This document shows positions 1-10,172 of a stretch of 64,000 nt of DNA, piece by piece. The notes beneath the pieces are model-generated. The model searched no databases, was not told the DNA's origin, and saw only the letters and a list, made by a program, of their open reading frames with translations. Position 1 is the stretch's first letter; every line of letters starts with the position of its first letter. The DNA is taken from assembly GCF_032917945.1 (NCBI RefSeq), contig NZ_CP136624.1:8122001-8186000 (forward strand). The letters are read 5' to 3'. This DNA comes from Bradyrhizobium sp. sBnM-33. Its GTDB lineage: Bacteria > Pseudomonadota > Alphaproteobacteria > Rhizobiales > Xanthobacteraceae. A program made the translations under genes and the position numbers.

Positions 1-286
1 TGCGCGTGCGCGAGCCAGCAAATATCGCGAGGTGCGTACACGTTTCGCCGGCTGCAACGAGGCGTTGCTGACCGAGGCGCATAACCGCTTTGGTGTGGTG
101 GCGCCGTTCGGCGGGCCGACATCTTCCGGCATGCTCACGCTGCACTGCCCACCGATGCATCTTTACGCGCTCGGCAGCTTCCTGCGCGAGCACGGCGCCG
201 ACACCGTTTCGATTGCCTCGCTCGATTATGTGCTCGACCGCGAAAACCCGCTATTTGCCAAGCTCGAGACGTTCCTGAGGCAATAA
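1..286 (+). CDS. hisG: ATP phosphoribosyltransferase HisG, C-terminal part (5' end outside window)
   Basis: This is the last 94 or so residues of a protein whose start lies upstream; the frame is already open at base 2. HisG catalyses the first step of histidine synthesis, joining ATP and PRPP. The C-terminal segment ([13 protein letters not shown], then [20 protein letters not shown], ending in [14 protein letters not shown]) matches my memory of the roughly 325-residue HisG of Bradyrhizobium and Rhodopseudomonas. This tail differs from the regulatory ACT-like domain of E. coli HisG. Identification is by recall of the family. The gene ends 75 bases before the next start, so co-transcription with the glycosyltransferase is possible but not shown. 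Confidence 0.9.
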   Translation, partial: ARARASKYREVRTRFAGCNEALLTEAHNRFGVVAPFGGPTSSGMLTLHCPPMHLYALGSFLREHGADTVSIASLDYVLDRENPLFAKLETFLRQ

Positions 287-361
287 GGCTGCCGTTTCGT
301 TCATCGTTGCGACAGCATTTCGCAGGTAACATATGTGGTTGGATAATCTGGGACCTGATTG

Positions 362-1405
362 ATGACGCTCGGCTCTGACGTTTCCCGCCTGACGACGACC
401 GCAGCCAGCGCCGCGGCGAAAGGCTTGTCGGTTGTCGTGCCGCTGTACAACGAGGCGGCAGGGCTCGCTTTGCTGCACGAGCGATTGATCGGGCTCGCCA
501 AGACGCTGAAGGCGCGCTACGGCCTCATCTGCGAAGTGGTCTATGTCGACGACGGCAGCGCCGACAATACGCTGGCGATCGCGCGTTCGCTCGCCGCCGA
601 TGCGCTCGACGTGCAGGTCGTCTCGCTGTCGCGCAATTTCGGCAAGGAGGCAGCCCTGATGGCGGGGCTCGATCATGCCCGCCGCGGCGCTATCCTGTTC
701 ATGGACGGCGACGGCCAGCATCCGCCGAGTCTGGTTGAAAAGCTCGTCGCGCACTGGATCAATGACGGCTACGACGTGGTCTATACGGCGAAGGCGCATC
801 GCGACAATGAATCGTTCCTGCGCCGCCAGGCGGTGCACAGCTTCTACGCGCTGATCAATTGGGGCGCCCGGCAGAAGATCCCCGAGGACGCCGGCGATTT
901 CCGCCTGCTGTCGCCACGTGCGGCGGCCGCGCTGCGGCAGCTTCCCGAACGCAACCGCTTCTTCAAGGGCCTGTCGAACTGGATCGGCTTCCGCCAGATC
1001 CGCGTCGATTACGAGCCGGCGCCGCGGGCGCACGGCGTCACCACGTTCAGCCCGGGCCGGCTGATCGGCCTGTCGATCGAGGGACTGACGTCGTTCTCGG
1101 TGGCGCCGCTGCGCTTTGCAAGTTTGCTCGGCGTGCTGCTGGCCATCAGCGCCTTCCTGTTCGGCCTCACCATTCTCTGGGAGGTCTGGACCACCGGCAA
1201 GCAGGTCCCCGGCTATCCCTCGCTGATGATCGGGATGATGACGATCGGCGGCGTGCAGCTCATCATGATCGGCATCGTCGGCGAATATATCGGCAAGATT
1301 CTCTCCGAGCTGAAGGCGCGTCCGATCTATTTCGTCGCCGAGCACAACGAGAAGCGCGCCGATGGCGAGACGACGGTCAGCGCCGAGCGGACCGCCGCCG
1401 AATGA
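362..1405 (+). CDS. Polyprenyl-phosphate glycosyltransferase, GT2 family (GtrB/DPM1-like)
   Basis: A 347-residue GT2 enzyme expected to move a sugar from a nucleotide donor to undecaprenyl phosphate at the inner membrane. The catalytic domain shows VVPLYNEAAG near residue 25, the nucleotide-binding DDGSADNT, the DxD-like MDGDGQHPP, and GDFRLLSPRAA with the following RNRFFKGL. Two hydrophobic segments follow, from about residue 255 to 280 and 285 to 310, in the GtrB/ArnC arrangement with both membrane helices C-terminal. ATG at 362 is preferred over an adjacent TTG three bases upstream. Its stop overlaps the next start by four bases (ATGA), so the deacetylase is translationally coupled. The sugar donor cannot be read from the sequence. 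Confidence 0.88.
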   Translation: MTLGSDVSRLTTTAASAAAKGLSVVVPLYNEAAGLALLHERLIGLAKTLKARYGLICEVVYVDDGSADNTLAIARSLAADALDVQVVSLSRNFGKEAALMAGLDHARRGAILFMDGDGQHPPSLVEKLVAHWINDGYDVVYTAKAHRDNESFLRRQAVHSFYALINWGARQKIPEDAGDFRLLSPRAAAALRQLPERNRFFKGLSNWIGFRQIRVDYEPAPRAHGVTTFSPGRLIGLSIEGLTSFSVAPLRFASLLGVLLAISAFLFGLTILWEVWTTGKQVPGYPSLMIGMMTIGGVQLIMIGIVGEYIGKILSELKARPIYFVAEHNEKRADGETTVSAERTAAE

Positions 1406-2247
1406 ACGATGCCGCGCCGCCGCGCCGAATCTGGCTATGCGCCGACGATTACGGGCTGGCCGAAGGCGTCAACCGCGCCATCCGCGATTTGATCGGCCGC
1501 GGCCGTCTCAATGCCACCTCTGTCATGGTGGTGGGACCTGCGATCGGGCGCGCCGAGGTCGCTGAGTTGCAAGAAGTTGCGGCGAACAGCCCGCGCTGCG
1601 CGATCGGGCTGCATGCGACGCTGACCGCGCCGTTTCGTCCGCTGACGATGCATTTTCGCCCCGTTGACGGCGGCCTGTTCCTGCCGTTTCCGAAATTGCT
1701 GCGCGCCGGCCTGTTGCGGCGGCTCGAGCCTGAAATGATCGAAGACGAACTCGCAGCCCAGCTCGCAGCTTTCAAGGACCTGTTCGGCCGCGCGCCCGAT
1801 TTCGTCGACGGCCATCAGCACGCGCAACTCTTCCCTGGGGTGCGCGACGCTTTTCTGCGCGCGGTCAAGGAGGCAGCCCCCGGCGCCTGGGTCCGCCAGG
1901 GCGGACGCCTCAAGCCATTGAGCAAGCTGCTCGGCGCGCCCAAGGCTTTGGTGCTCGACATTCTCAGCGCGCAATTTCGCAAGCGCGCCGCCTATGCAAA
2001 AATTCCATTCAACCCGGCGTTCGCCGGCGCCTATGATTTTTCGAAAGAGCCCGATTTCGGCGTACTGATGGCTCAGTTCCTCGAAGGGCTGCCGGAAGGC
2101 GGGCTGATGATGTGCCACCCCGGCTTTGTCGACGAAACGCTCGAGGCGCTTGATCCCCTGACCACACAGCGCGAGGCGGAACACGCATTTCTGGCAAGTG
2201 ATCGATTCCCGACATTGCTGGCGGCGAATAACGTCACATTGAGGTAG
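1402..2247 (+). CDS. ChbG/HpnK (YdjC) family deacetylase
   Basis: A 281-residue protein of the YdjC fold. Members deacetylate chitooligosaccharides (ChbG) or N-acetylglucosaminyl hopanoid or lipid intermediates (HpnK). The metal-binding acidic pair is in LCADDYGLAEGVNRAI near the N-terminus, GLHATLT supplies a first histidine, VDGHQHAQLF a second histidine cluster, and MMCHPGFVDE the C-terminal family motif. It starts inside the stop codon of the glycosyltransferase (ATGA). The pairing suggests that a sugar put on a lipid carrier by the first enzyme is deacetylated by this one. That role is inferred. HpnK itself normally sits in hopanoid clusters, and no squalene-hopene genes are visible here. 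Confidence 0.85.
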   Translation: MNDAAPPRRIWLCADDYGLAEGVNRAIRDLIGRGRLNATSVMVVGPAIGRAEVAELQEVAANSPRCAIGLHATLTAPFRPLTMHFRPVDGGLFLPFPKLLRAGLLRRLEPEMIEDELAAQLAAFKDLFGRAPDFVDGHQHAQLFPGVRDAFLRAVKEAAPGAWVRQGGRLKPLSKLLGAPKALVLDILSAQFRKRAAYAKIPFNPAFAGAYDFSKEPDFGVLMAQFLEGLPEGGLMMCHPGFVDETLEALDPLTTQREAEHAFLASDRFPTLLAANNVTLR

Positions 2248-2344
2248 CAAACATCGGCAAAAGCCGCTTGGCGTTTTGTCGCATACCAAAATTTAATTCG
2301 GCTTCCCACTACTTGCGACACAAAGCCCTCCTTACATCTTCGGG

Positions 2345-2367
2345 CGCGTCGATCACGATTCGACGCG
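2345..2367. promoter_or_regulatory. Perfect 8-bp inverted repeat next to the ribosome binding site
   Basis: CGCGTCGA and TCGACGCG flank a 7-base loop, and the Shine-Dalgarno AAGGAGAG (2368-2375) of the next gene follows directly. It could be an operator or an mRNA hairpin that affects translation of the DUF2076 gene. The symmetry is seen; the function is a guess. Confidence 0.4.
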
Positions 2368-2379
2368 AAGGAGAGGGCC

Positions 2380-3186
2380 ATGACACCGCAAGAACGCCAA
2401 CTGATTGACGATCTTTTTGACCGCCTCGCCAAGCTGGAAAGCGCCAAGCGCGATCCGGAAGCCATGGCGGCGATCATGCAGGGCCTGCGCAACGCGCCCA
2501 ATGCGGTGTATGCGCTGGTGCAAACCGCGCTGGTGCAGGACGAAGCGCTGAGGCGCGCCGACATGCGCATCCAGGAATTGGAAGCGGCGGCGGGCCAGCA
2601 AACTCAATCCGGCGGCTTTCTCGATTCGATGCGCGACGCGATCTTCGGGCAGAGCCAGCCGCCAGGATCGTCGCAGGGTTCGGTGCCCAACGTCCGCGCG
2701 CCCGACATGGGCAGCCGTCCGACTTGGAACAGCGGTCAGGTGCTGCAACAGAGCCAGGCGCCCGGACAGTATAATCAGCCCGGCTATGGCCAGCCCTCTG
2801 GTGCGCAGCAATCGCCGTTCGGCGGCGGCGGCTCCTTCCTCGGAACGGCAGCGGCGGCCGCGGCCGGCGTAGTCGGCGGATCGCTGCTGGCCAACAGCAT
2901 TCGAGGGATGATGGGCGGCGGCGGCAACCACCAGGCGTTCGGCGACACGGCGAACCACAGCGGCGGCGTCGAAGACCGCAGGCCGTGGAGCGATCAGTCC
3001 GGCGGCGATCTCGCGCGCGAGGCCGGCATCAACGACATCGGCTCATCCAGCCGACGCGCCGACAACAATGATGATAGTGGTTCGCGGCAGGGATTTTTTG
3101 ATCAAGCTTCGCACGATGAAGGCGACGACATGGATCATGATTCCGATGGTTTTGACGGTGACGGCGGTGACAGCGATTACGCGTGA
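2380..3186 (+). CDS. DUF2076 domain-containing protein
   Basis: A 268-residue protein of unknown function. The first 70 or so residues (MTPQERQLIDDLFDRLAKLE, then NAVYALVQTALVQDEALRRA) match the N-terminus of DUF2076 proteins and look helical. The middle is rich in Gln, Pro and Gly. A Gly/Ala-rich hydrophobic patch around residues 148-182 (GTAAAAAAGVVGGSLLANSI) resembles a membrane-inserting segment. The C-terminus is very acidic, with runs of Asp and Gly. There is a strong AAGGAGAG ribosome site six bases before the ATG and an inverted repeat before that. A rho-independent terminator follows at 3208, so the gene looks monocistronic. No enzyme motif is visible. Confidence 0.8.
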   Translation: MTPQERQLIDDLFDRLAKLESAKRDPEAMAAIMQGLRNAPNAVYALVQTALVQDEALRRADMRIQELEAAAGQQTQSGGFLDSMRDAIFGQSQPPGSSQGSVPNVRAPDMGSRPTWNSGQVLQQSQAPGQYNQPGYGQPSGAQQSPFGGGGSFLGTAAAAAAGVVGGSLLANSIRGMMGGGGNHQAFGDTANHSGGVEDRRPWSDQSGGDLAREAGINDIGSSSRRADNNDDSGSRQGFFDQASHDEGDDMDHDSDGFDGDGGDSDYA

Positions 3187-3207
3187 CGCGCGTCAGCTAT
3201 GAAAACG

Positions 3208-3240
3208 AAAACGGCCGCCCGATCGGGCGGCCGTTTTATT
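3208..3240 (+). terminator. Rho-independent terminator after the DUF2076 gene
   Basis: A perfect palindrome (AAAACGGCCGCCC and its complement around GAT/CG) ends in TTTTATTT. The A-rich left side means it could also act on the minus strand. Confidence 0.85.
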
Positions 3241-3249
3241 TGGGCATTC

Positions 3250-3337
3250 GTAGCCCGGATGGAGCGAAGCGCAATCCGGGGACTATCTCACCGCAGCGCG
3301 ACCTGTCCCGGATTTCGCTTCGCTAGATCCGGGCTAC
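3250..3337. repeat. Dispersed palindromic repeat, GTAGCCCGGATGGAGCG family, copy 1
   Basis: The ends GTAGCCCGGAT and ATCCGGGCTAC are inverted copies, with inner CGAAGCG/CGCTTCG arms. A second copy lies at 13290-13387 with the same ends and a diverged centre. It is an imperfect hairpin repeat of the kind common in Bradyrhizobium intergenic DNA. Confidence 0.8.
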
Positions 3338-3344
3338 CAGAGCA

Positions 3345-4145
3345 TCAGATCACCACCACCTTCGCACCGACACCGACGCGGCCGTAGAGATCAATCACGT
3401 CCTCGTTGCGCATGCGGATGCAGCCGGACGAGACGTTGGTGCCGATGGTCCAGGGCTCGTTGGAGCCGTGGATGCGATAGAGCGATGATCCCAGATACAT
3501 CGCGCGTGCGCCGAGCGGATTTTGCGGGCCGCCTTCCATGTGCCGCGGCAGATCGGGGCGGCGCGCCAGCATTTCCGGCGGCGGCGTCCAGGCCGGCCAT
3601 TCCTTCTTCGCCGAAATCGTCTTGACGCCCGACCAGGTGAAGCCGGGACGGCCAACGCCGACGCCGTAGCGCAGCGCCTTGCCGTCGCCCTGCACCAGAA
3701 ACAGGAACTTGTTTGGGGTGTCGATCACGATGGTGCCCGGGCTTTCCTTGCCGTGATACTCGACCACCTGCTTTTCATATTTCGGATCGAGCCGGTGCTG
3801 GGCGGGATCGACTGCTTCCTCCTCCTCGCGCCGCATCGACTGCTGCGGATCCATCGGCGGCAGCAGCGCGCGCCGCCCGCCATATCCGTAGTCCGGTTGC
3901 TGCTGGTAGACGGGCTGCTGATAGCGCCCGCCCTGCGGCGCATCGCCGAACAGGAATTCGATGAAGCCGCCGCCCATATTGGAGCGTTCGGCAGAAGCCA
4001 TGCGCACCGGCGCCGGCGGCGCGGGCTGGCGGGCGTAGATCACGGTGGGCTCAGTTGATGATGAGGCGTCGATCGCTGCAGCCTCACTGGCGAAGCAAAG
4101 GCAAGACACGCTCGCAAAGAGCGCAACAATGATTTTTCCGGACAT
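3345..4145 (-). CDS. L,D-transpeptidase (YkuD/ErfK family), exported
   Basis: A 266-residue periplasmic enzyme expected to make 3-3 cross-links in peptidoglycan or attach proteins to it. Residues 1-24 form a signal peptide ending in ASEAAA. A low-complexity Gln/Tyr/Pro-rich linker follows (about residues 65-100). The YkuD domain fills the C-terminal half, with the catalytic motif HGSNEPWTIGTNVSSGCIRM, in which Cys242 is the nucleophile and Arg244 is conserved. The protein ends soon after, as usual for short YkuD enzymes. It is transcribed toward the DUF2076 gene, with a palindromic repeat between the two ends. Its substrate preference cannot be judged from sequence. Confidence 0.92.
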   Translation of the reverse strand: MSGKIIVALFASVSCLCFASEAAAIDASSSTEPTVIYARQPAPPAPVRMASAERSNMGGGFIEFLFGDAPQGGRYQQPVYQQQPDYGYGGRRALLPPMDPQQSMRREEEEAVDPAQHRLDPKYEKQVVEYHGKESPGTIVIDTPNKFLFLVQGDGKALRYGVGVGRPGFTWSGVKTISAKKEWPAWTPPPEMLARRPDLPRHMEGGPQNPLGARAMYLGSSLYRIHGSNEPWTIGTNVSSGCIRMRNEDVIDLYGRVGVGAKVVVI

Positions 4146-4450
4146 CGACGTACTCTGTACTGTTCGTCACTTCGGGTTCGCGGGGCGCAACGATGAACGC
4201 CGCTGCGCGCGATCAATACAAATCAAAACCTAATCGGTTTGGTAAACAGAAGCCGCGTTTCGATTCACCACGTCGGCAATCGCGCACGGATTTGTCGGAC
4301 AGCGTTTATTTTGCGTGAACGCGGTCCCCTCATGGTTAATCGAGAGTGTGCGGCCGTGGGCAAAGCGCCGACATGCGATTTTGCGCCGTGAACCTGACGT
4401 TAAATCGCCATGGTCTAAAACATCCGGGCAATGAAGGGGTGGGAAATCTC
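4146..4450. other. Divergent intergenic region between the L,D-transpeptidase and cheZ
   Basis: These 305 bases should hold promoters for two divergent genes. I see AT-richer patches (CAAATCAAAACCTAATCG near 4219, GTTTATTTTGCG near 4304) but no convincing sigma-70 pair, operator or RNA. A purine-rich GAAGGGGTGGG just before 4451 serves as the cheZ ribosome site. Confidence 0.4.
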
Positions 4451-5230
4451 ATGTCGGTAAGTCGCAAACGTTTTCGAATCGAACAAGCCATTCTGGGCGA
4501 TGCGCCAATTGTCATGCCCGCAGTCGATGGCGGCGAGATTGGCCCGATGCATCGCGAGATCATGGCCGAGCTGCGCGCCATCCGAGCACAGATGGCCGGC
4601 TTCGGTCACGCCCGCGCCGGTTCGACCGAGCAGTCGGATATTATCGCGCGCGAGACCGCCGATGCGCACGCGCTGTTGGAAACCTATCGCGCCCAGATCG
4701 AACAGTGTGCGAAGCTCAAGGTCGAGCTCGATCTGATTCACGACGCCATCAACCGCACCAAGCGCGAGATCGCCACCCTGCACGGCAAGAGCTTTGACGG
4801 CCAGGAAATGGCCAAGGTCAATGGCGAGCTCGGTGCCGTCGTCGGCGGCACCGAACAGGCTACCCAGCAAATCCTGGAAGCCACCGAAGCGATCGACCAG
4901 GCGGCAACCGCTTTGTCCAAGAACATCTCGCCCGACCAGCAGAAGCTGCTCAGCGAGGATATCCAGGAACGCGTCGTCTCGATCTTCGAAGCCTGCAACT
5001 TCCAGGACCTCACCGGCCAGCGCATCAGCAAGGTGATGACCACGATGAAGTTCATCGAGCAGCACATCTACACGATGATGGACATCTGGGGCGGCGTCGA
5101 TGCGATCAAGGCGCACGCCGCGCCGATCGTCGACACCCGCGAAGGCGACGCCAAGCTGCTCAACGGTCCGAAACTGGACGGCGACGCCGGCCACGCCTCG
5201 CAGGACGACATCGACGCCCTGTTTGATTGA
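4451..5230 (+). CDS. cheZ: Chemotaxis phosphatase CheZ (alphaproteobacterial type)
   Basis: CheZ dephosphorylates CheY-P in the cytoplasm and so resets the flagellar switch. The 259-residue protein is mostly helical. The catalytic stretch ACNFQDLTGQ (residues 181-190) aligns with E. coli ACQFQDLTGQ, which puts the acidic residue at Asp186 and the catalytic glutamine at Gln190. The last residues, SQDDIDALFD, match the C-terminal helix that binds CheY. A Shine-Dalgarno about 8 bases upstream supports ATG 4451 over an earlier in-frame start at 4346. A strong terminator follows, and no other che or fli gene is nearby, so this is a detached chemotaxis gene. Confidence 0.88.
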   Translation: MSVSRKRFRIEQAILGDAPIVMPAVDGGEIGPMHREIMAELRAIRAQMAGFGHARAGSTEQSDIIARETADAHALLETYRAQIEQCAKLKVELDLIHDAINRTKREIATLHGKSFDGQEMAKVNGELGAVVGGTEQATQQILEATEAIDQAATALSKNISPDQQKLLSEDIQERVVSIFEACNFQDLTGQRISKVMTTMKFIEQHIYTMMDIWGGVDAIKAHAAPIVDTREGDAKLLNGPKLDGDAGHASQDDIDALFD

Positions 5231-5254
5231 TCGGGCTGGTTAACGCGCGCTAAA

Positions 5255-5286
5255 CAAACGCCGGCAGCGATGCCGGCGTTTTTTTG
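5255..5286 (+). terminator. Rho-independent terminator after cheZ
   Basis: An AACGCCGGCA stem with its exact complement around GCGA is followed by eight T residues (5279-5286). Confidence 0.92.
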
Positions 5287-5310
5287 TTGGGCTCGTGCCC
5301 ATCCTCCACC

Positions 5311-5446
5311 GTCATCATCCGCGAAAGCGGATGATCCAGTATCCCAGAGACATCAGCGATTCAGCGGAGAAGCCGCTCCTGCTGGATGTCCGGCCGGAGC
5401 CTGTCATCGGGCTCGCCGAAGGCGAGACCCGGTGGCGGGCATGACG
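5311..5446. repeat. Palindromic intergenic repeat (GTCATCATCCGCG family)
   Basis: The element begins GTCATCATCCGCGAAAGCGGATGAT, which is itself a hairpin, and ends in GGCGGGCATGAC. The internal CTCGCCGAAGGCGAG is a second hairpin. It resembles the dispersed intergenic repeats of Bradyrhizobium. No second copy of this exact family was found in the window, so the assignment rests on internal symmetry. Confidence 0.5.
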
Positions 5447-5463
5447 ATGAGGGTGTTGCCGCC

Positions 5464-5973
5464 TCACGCCCGCGGCGCGCAGCGGACATAGACCATGTTG
5501 CCGTAGCGGACCGCGGCGTCCTTTTCGATGAAGCGGGTCACCAGCACGCGGCCGTCGAACGAAACGATCTCGCGATCCTGTTCGCCGCCGGCGGGACCAG
5601 GCGGACCGATATAATTCTTGCCGCTCGGGCTGCCCTTGAGGCGCAGCTCCTGCGGAGTGGCCTGGTCGGCCAGATGCATGACCACGCCGCCATTGGCGCC
5701 GGCGCCGATCACGTAGGGCTGCTTGCACTGCCCGCGCGCCGCCGCTTCGGTGCGGGCGCGGTCATTGGGATTCTGGAACGAGGCGAGGCCCCAGCGGCCG
5801 ACGATCTCGTCGGAGCGGATGGTTGCCGGCATTTCCGGCGCGACTTCGGGCTCGGGCGGCGGACTGGATGACAGTGACGGCAGGCTCATGCTGCTGCACG
5901 CCGCCAGCAAGATCGAAAGCGCCGACGCGATCGCCAGATTGGCAACCGTACGCGCATTACGTGAGCTGATCAT
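5464..5973 (-). CDS. Small lipoprotein of unknown function
   Basis: A 169-residue protein. A hydrophobic signal ends in the lipobox LLAAC, so Cys26 should be lipidated. A Ser/Pro-rich linker follows, then a compact domain beginning near IRSDEIVGRWGLASF, with QCKQPYVIG, GGVVMHLADQA and a final MVYVRCAPRA. The two cysteines of the mature domain could form a disulfide. I do not recognise the fold; it is a short beta-rich domain loosely like protease-inhibitor lipoproteins. The start at 5973 is preferred to one 23 residues upstream because it has a GGGGGA ribosome site and puts the signal peptide at the N-terminus. Confidence 0.75.
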   Translation of the reverse strand: MISSRNARTVANLAIASALSILLAACSSMSLPSLSSSPPPEPEVAPEMPATIRSDEIVGRWGLASFQNPNDRARTEAAARGQCKQPYVIGAGANGGVVMHLADQATPQELRLKGSPSGKNYIGPPGPAGGEQDREIVSFDGRVLVTRFIEKDAAVRYGNMVYVRCAPRA

Positions 5974-6134
5974 CGCATTCCCCCGAGCAATCACTTGGCC
6001 GCTCCCGTCAAGCAGCCAACCGCAAAAAGTCTGCCGGAGCAATGACGTCGGTTAAAATTACGCCGCTGCACCGATTTGGTTTCCGAAGCACCATCCTATA
6101 TTGGCCTCACCAAGGCTTTAATCCCCTTGTTTGC

Positions 6135-6163
6135 TTGACAGGATCGGCGCCAAGCCATATTCC
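6135..6163 (+). promoter_or_regulatory. Probable groESL promoter
   Basis: TTGACA (6135-6140) matches the -35 consensus. A TATTCC or CATATT box lies 15-17 bases downstream. The CIRCE element begins about 12 bases later, where a transcription start would be expected. Confidence 0.6.
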
Positions 6164-6175
6164 CCGGCTCCACGT

Positions 6176-6202
6176 TTAGCACTCAAATACAACGATTGCT
6201 AA
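6176..6202. promoter_or_regulatory. CIRCE operator (HrcA binding site), imperfect
   Basis: TTAGCACTC, nine bases, then GATTGCTAA. The consensus is TTAGCACTC-N9-GAGTGCTAA, so the left arm is perfect and the right arm has two mismatches. It sits between the promoter and groES, as expected for HrcA repression of a heat-shock operon. No hrcA gene is in the window. Confidence 0.88.
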
Positions 6203-6314
6203 GGGTTGTGCTGCCTCGCCCGGGGCGGCGTCGAATACCCGGCATTCCCAGCCATTTTCGAGTGGTACAGACCCGAAACCTAAGCCTCCCAGAGGAACTT
6301 CAAGAGGAGACGTC

Positions 6315-8385
<2,071 letters not shown>

Positions 8386-8407
8386 GACCCCGCTCCTCAA
8401 ACAGATC

Positions 8408-8438
8408 GAAGGCCGCCCCCGGGGCGGCCTTCTTTTTT
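8408..8438 (+). terminator. Rho-independent terminator after groEL
   Basis: GAAGGCCGCCCC and GGGGCGGCCTTC pair around a short loop, followed by TTTTTT. Confidence 0.93.
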
Positions 8439-8481
8439 GCGGGAGACATCGAGGTCTCTCGTGATGTGGGCGCGCTGGCAA

Positions 8482-8668
8482 GGCTCCCTCCCCCCTTGCG
8501 GGGGAGGGTTGGGGAGAGGGGTAAGCCGCGCATTCGGACGAAGAGATCAGGCCAATCTGAGATTCTAGCGTGACGCGTTCGTCTGGTAGCAGAGCAAGCG
8601 GCACCCCTCTCCCTAACCCTCGAGCGAGCTTCGCTCGTCTCGGACCCCGCAAGGGGGGAGGGAACCCT
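8482..8668. repeat. Composite palindromic repeat, CTCCCTCCCCCCTTGCGGG family
   Basis: The left arm (8482-8527) is identical over 46 bases to the right arm of the perfect inverted repeat at 18849-18895. The right arm (about 8602-8668) is the complement, interrupted by a hairpin CGAGCGAGCTTCGCTCG with TCTCGGACC. That insert also occurs in the 21122-21324 element. It fills most of the 494 bases between groEL and the next gene; no coding sequence was recognised there. Confidence 0.85.
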
Positions 8669-8879
8669 TCCGCCGGTGCGTCCCTACCCCGTGCTAAGCA
8701 GCCGTAAGGCGACGTGAGACCGTCATGCAATGTCGAAATGTGAGGTGAGCACGCTCGCCGGGCTCCATCCCCTTGCCGGGTGCGAGGAGCACAAGCCTCC
8801 TCACGGCCTTCTTTTTGGCCGAAGCTAGCGAGGTTTGCTACCTAAGGCGTCTCCGATTCTGTGGTCTAAGGGAATTCTC

Positions 8880-10079
8880 ATGCGCGCGCTCCCCCTTCTC
8901 CTGCTCGGTCTGGTGATGGCCTCCCCGAATTTCGCTATCGCCCAGATGAAACTGCAGCCCAAGACCGCGCCCGGCGCGACCGAGACGCGCTATTTCACCG
9001 CGATCGACGGGCTGATGGACGGCAATGCCGATGTCATCCTGAAGGAAACCCGCCAGGGCAAGAACGTCACCGCTGCTACTCTCGACGTCTGCTACCCCGC
9101 CGCGAAGGGCGCCGACCGCAAGGACCGCTTTGTCGCCAACCTCACCGTCAGCGGCCAGAACCTGACCGGCACCACGCAGAGCCTCGGTGACAAGCTGCCG
9201 GTCACGGTCAAGCTGTTGCGCAAGCCTGTCGGCGACACCTTCGAATTCCGCGGCCAGATCAGCATCGGCCAGACCGTGACCGAAGTGACCTCGACCGACA
9301 ATTCCGATCTCAGCGAGAAGGAATTTCAGGAGTACCAGACCAGCGACGACGGCATCACGCCGGCGCCGAAGGATTTTACCGACGTCTCGCCGGAAGCGAT
9401 CGGCGTGCGGGTCAAGCTCGACGCCGCGTTGGACTTCCTCAAGAGTCTGAAGGGCGAGGCCGTCGAGGTCGGGCTTTCCAGCCTTTCGATCTCCTGCGAC
9501 GCGCTGCGCGCCGGCGAGCAGACCATCAACCTGACGGCCGATCCGGAGCGCGCCGCCGCGCTGATCGCGAAGGCGAAGGCGGCACCAGGCGTGATCGCCG
9601 CGGGATGGACCAGCGGCAGCGTCGAAATGGACCGTACCATCCGTTTTGCAGCGGCCGATTGGCGCGACGGCGACAAGATCAACAGGGACAAAATCGCCTC
9701 GGCCATTTCAGGCGTGCTGGCGAAAACGCTTGCCGCCAAGCCGGCGGGCGCCGAGTGGGACGCCAACACCGGAAAACTGACGCTGAGCTTCAAGCGGCCG
9801 AGCCCGATCTATCCCGCGCTCGCGCTGACCGAAACTGTCGAGGTCACCGCGCTGGTCTCGCCGGATAAACCGGGCGGCACCGATCGGCTGATGCTGTGGA
9901 TCTCGAGCCCGGTGATCACGACCGCGGATGAAGGCGCCGGCCCAAAACTGCATTTGTCGGAAGGGTCCACCGGCGACGAAGAAGGCGGCGAACCGAAGGA
10001 CGACAATGGCTCGCTCGAAGCGCTGGCCAGGGAATTCAAGGGCCAGCGCTGGGACGCGGACAAGTCGGTGTGGAAGTAG
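8880..10079 (+). CDS. Exported protein of unknown function
   Basis: A 399-residue protein. A signal peptide (MRALPLLLLGLVMASPNFAIA) supports ATG 8880 over a start 15 residues upstream. The mature part is soluble-looking with many alternating hydrophobic residues. One cysteine lies in LDVCYPAAKG and one in SISCDALRAG. I recognise no domain. The segment around residues 215-285 (AAGWTSGSVEMDRTIRF, then INRDKIASAISGVLA) is charged and probably alpha/beta. The C-terminus is acidic. A single-gene context between a large repeat and another unknown gene gives no functional clue. Periplasmic location is inferred from the signal peptide. Confidence 0.75.
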   Translation: MRALPLLLLGLVMASPNFAIAQMKLQPKTAPGATETRYFTAIDGLMDGNADVILKETRQGKNVTAATLDVCYPAAKGADRKDRFVANLTVSGQNLTGTTQSLGDKLPVTVKLLRKPVGDTFEFRGQISIGQTVTEVTSTDNSDLSEKEFQEYQTSDDGITPAPKDFTDVSPEAIGVRVKLDAALDFLKSLKGEAVEVGLSSLSISCDALRAGEQTINLTADPERAAALIAKAKAAPGVIAAGWTSGSVEMDRTIRFAAADWRDGDKINRDKIASAISGVLAKTLAAKPAGAEWDANTGKLTLSFKRPSPIYPALALTETVEVTALVSPDKPGGTDRLMLWISSPVITTADEGAGPKLHLSEGSTGDEEGGEPKDDNGSLEALAREFKGQRWDADKSVWK

Positions 10080-10172
10080 AATGTGATAACCGAGCGCGTT
10101 ACGGAGCCCGATTGTTAAGATTCGATTCAGTTTAAAGGAACATCATCGGCTAGCTGAACGTGGGCCAACGCC

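Noticed and set aside
251..1345. Long antisense open frame opposite the glycosyltransferase gene
   Set aside because: It mirrors a well-supported GT2 gene, is rich in Arg, Asp and Gln typical of antisense translation of high-GC genes, and has no motif or ribosome site.
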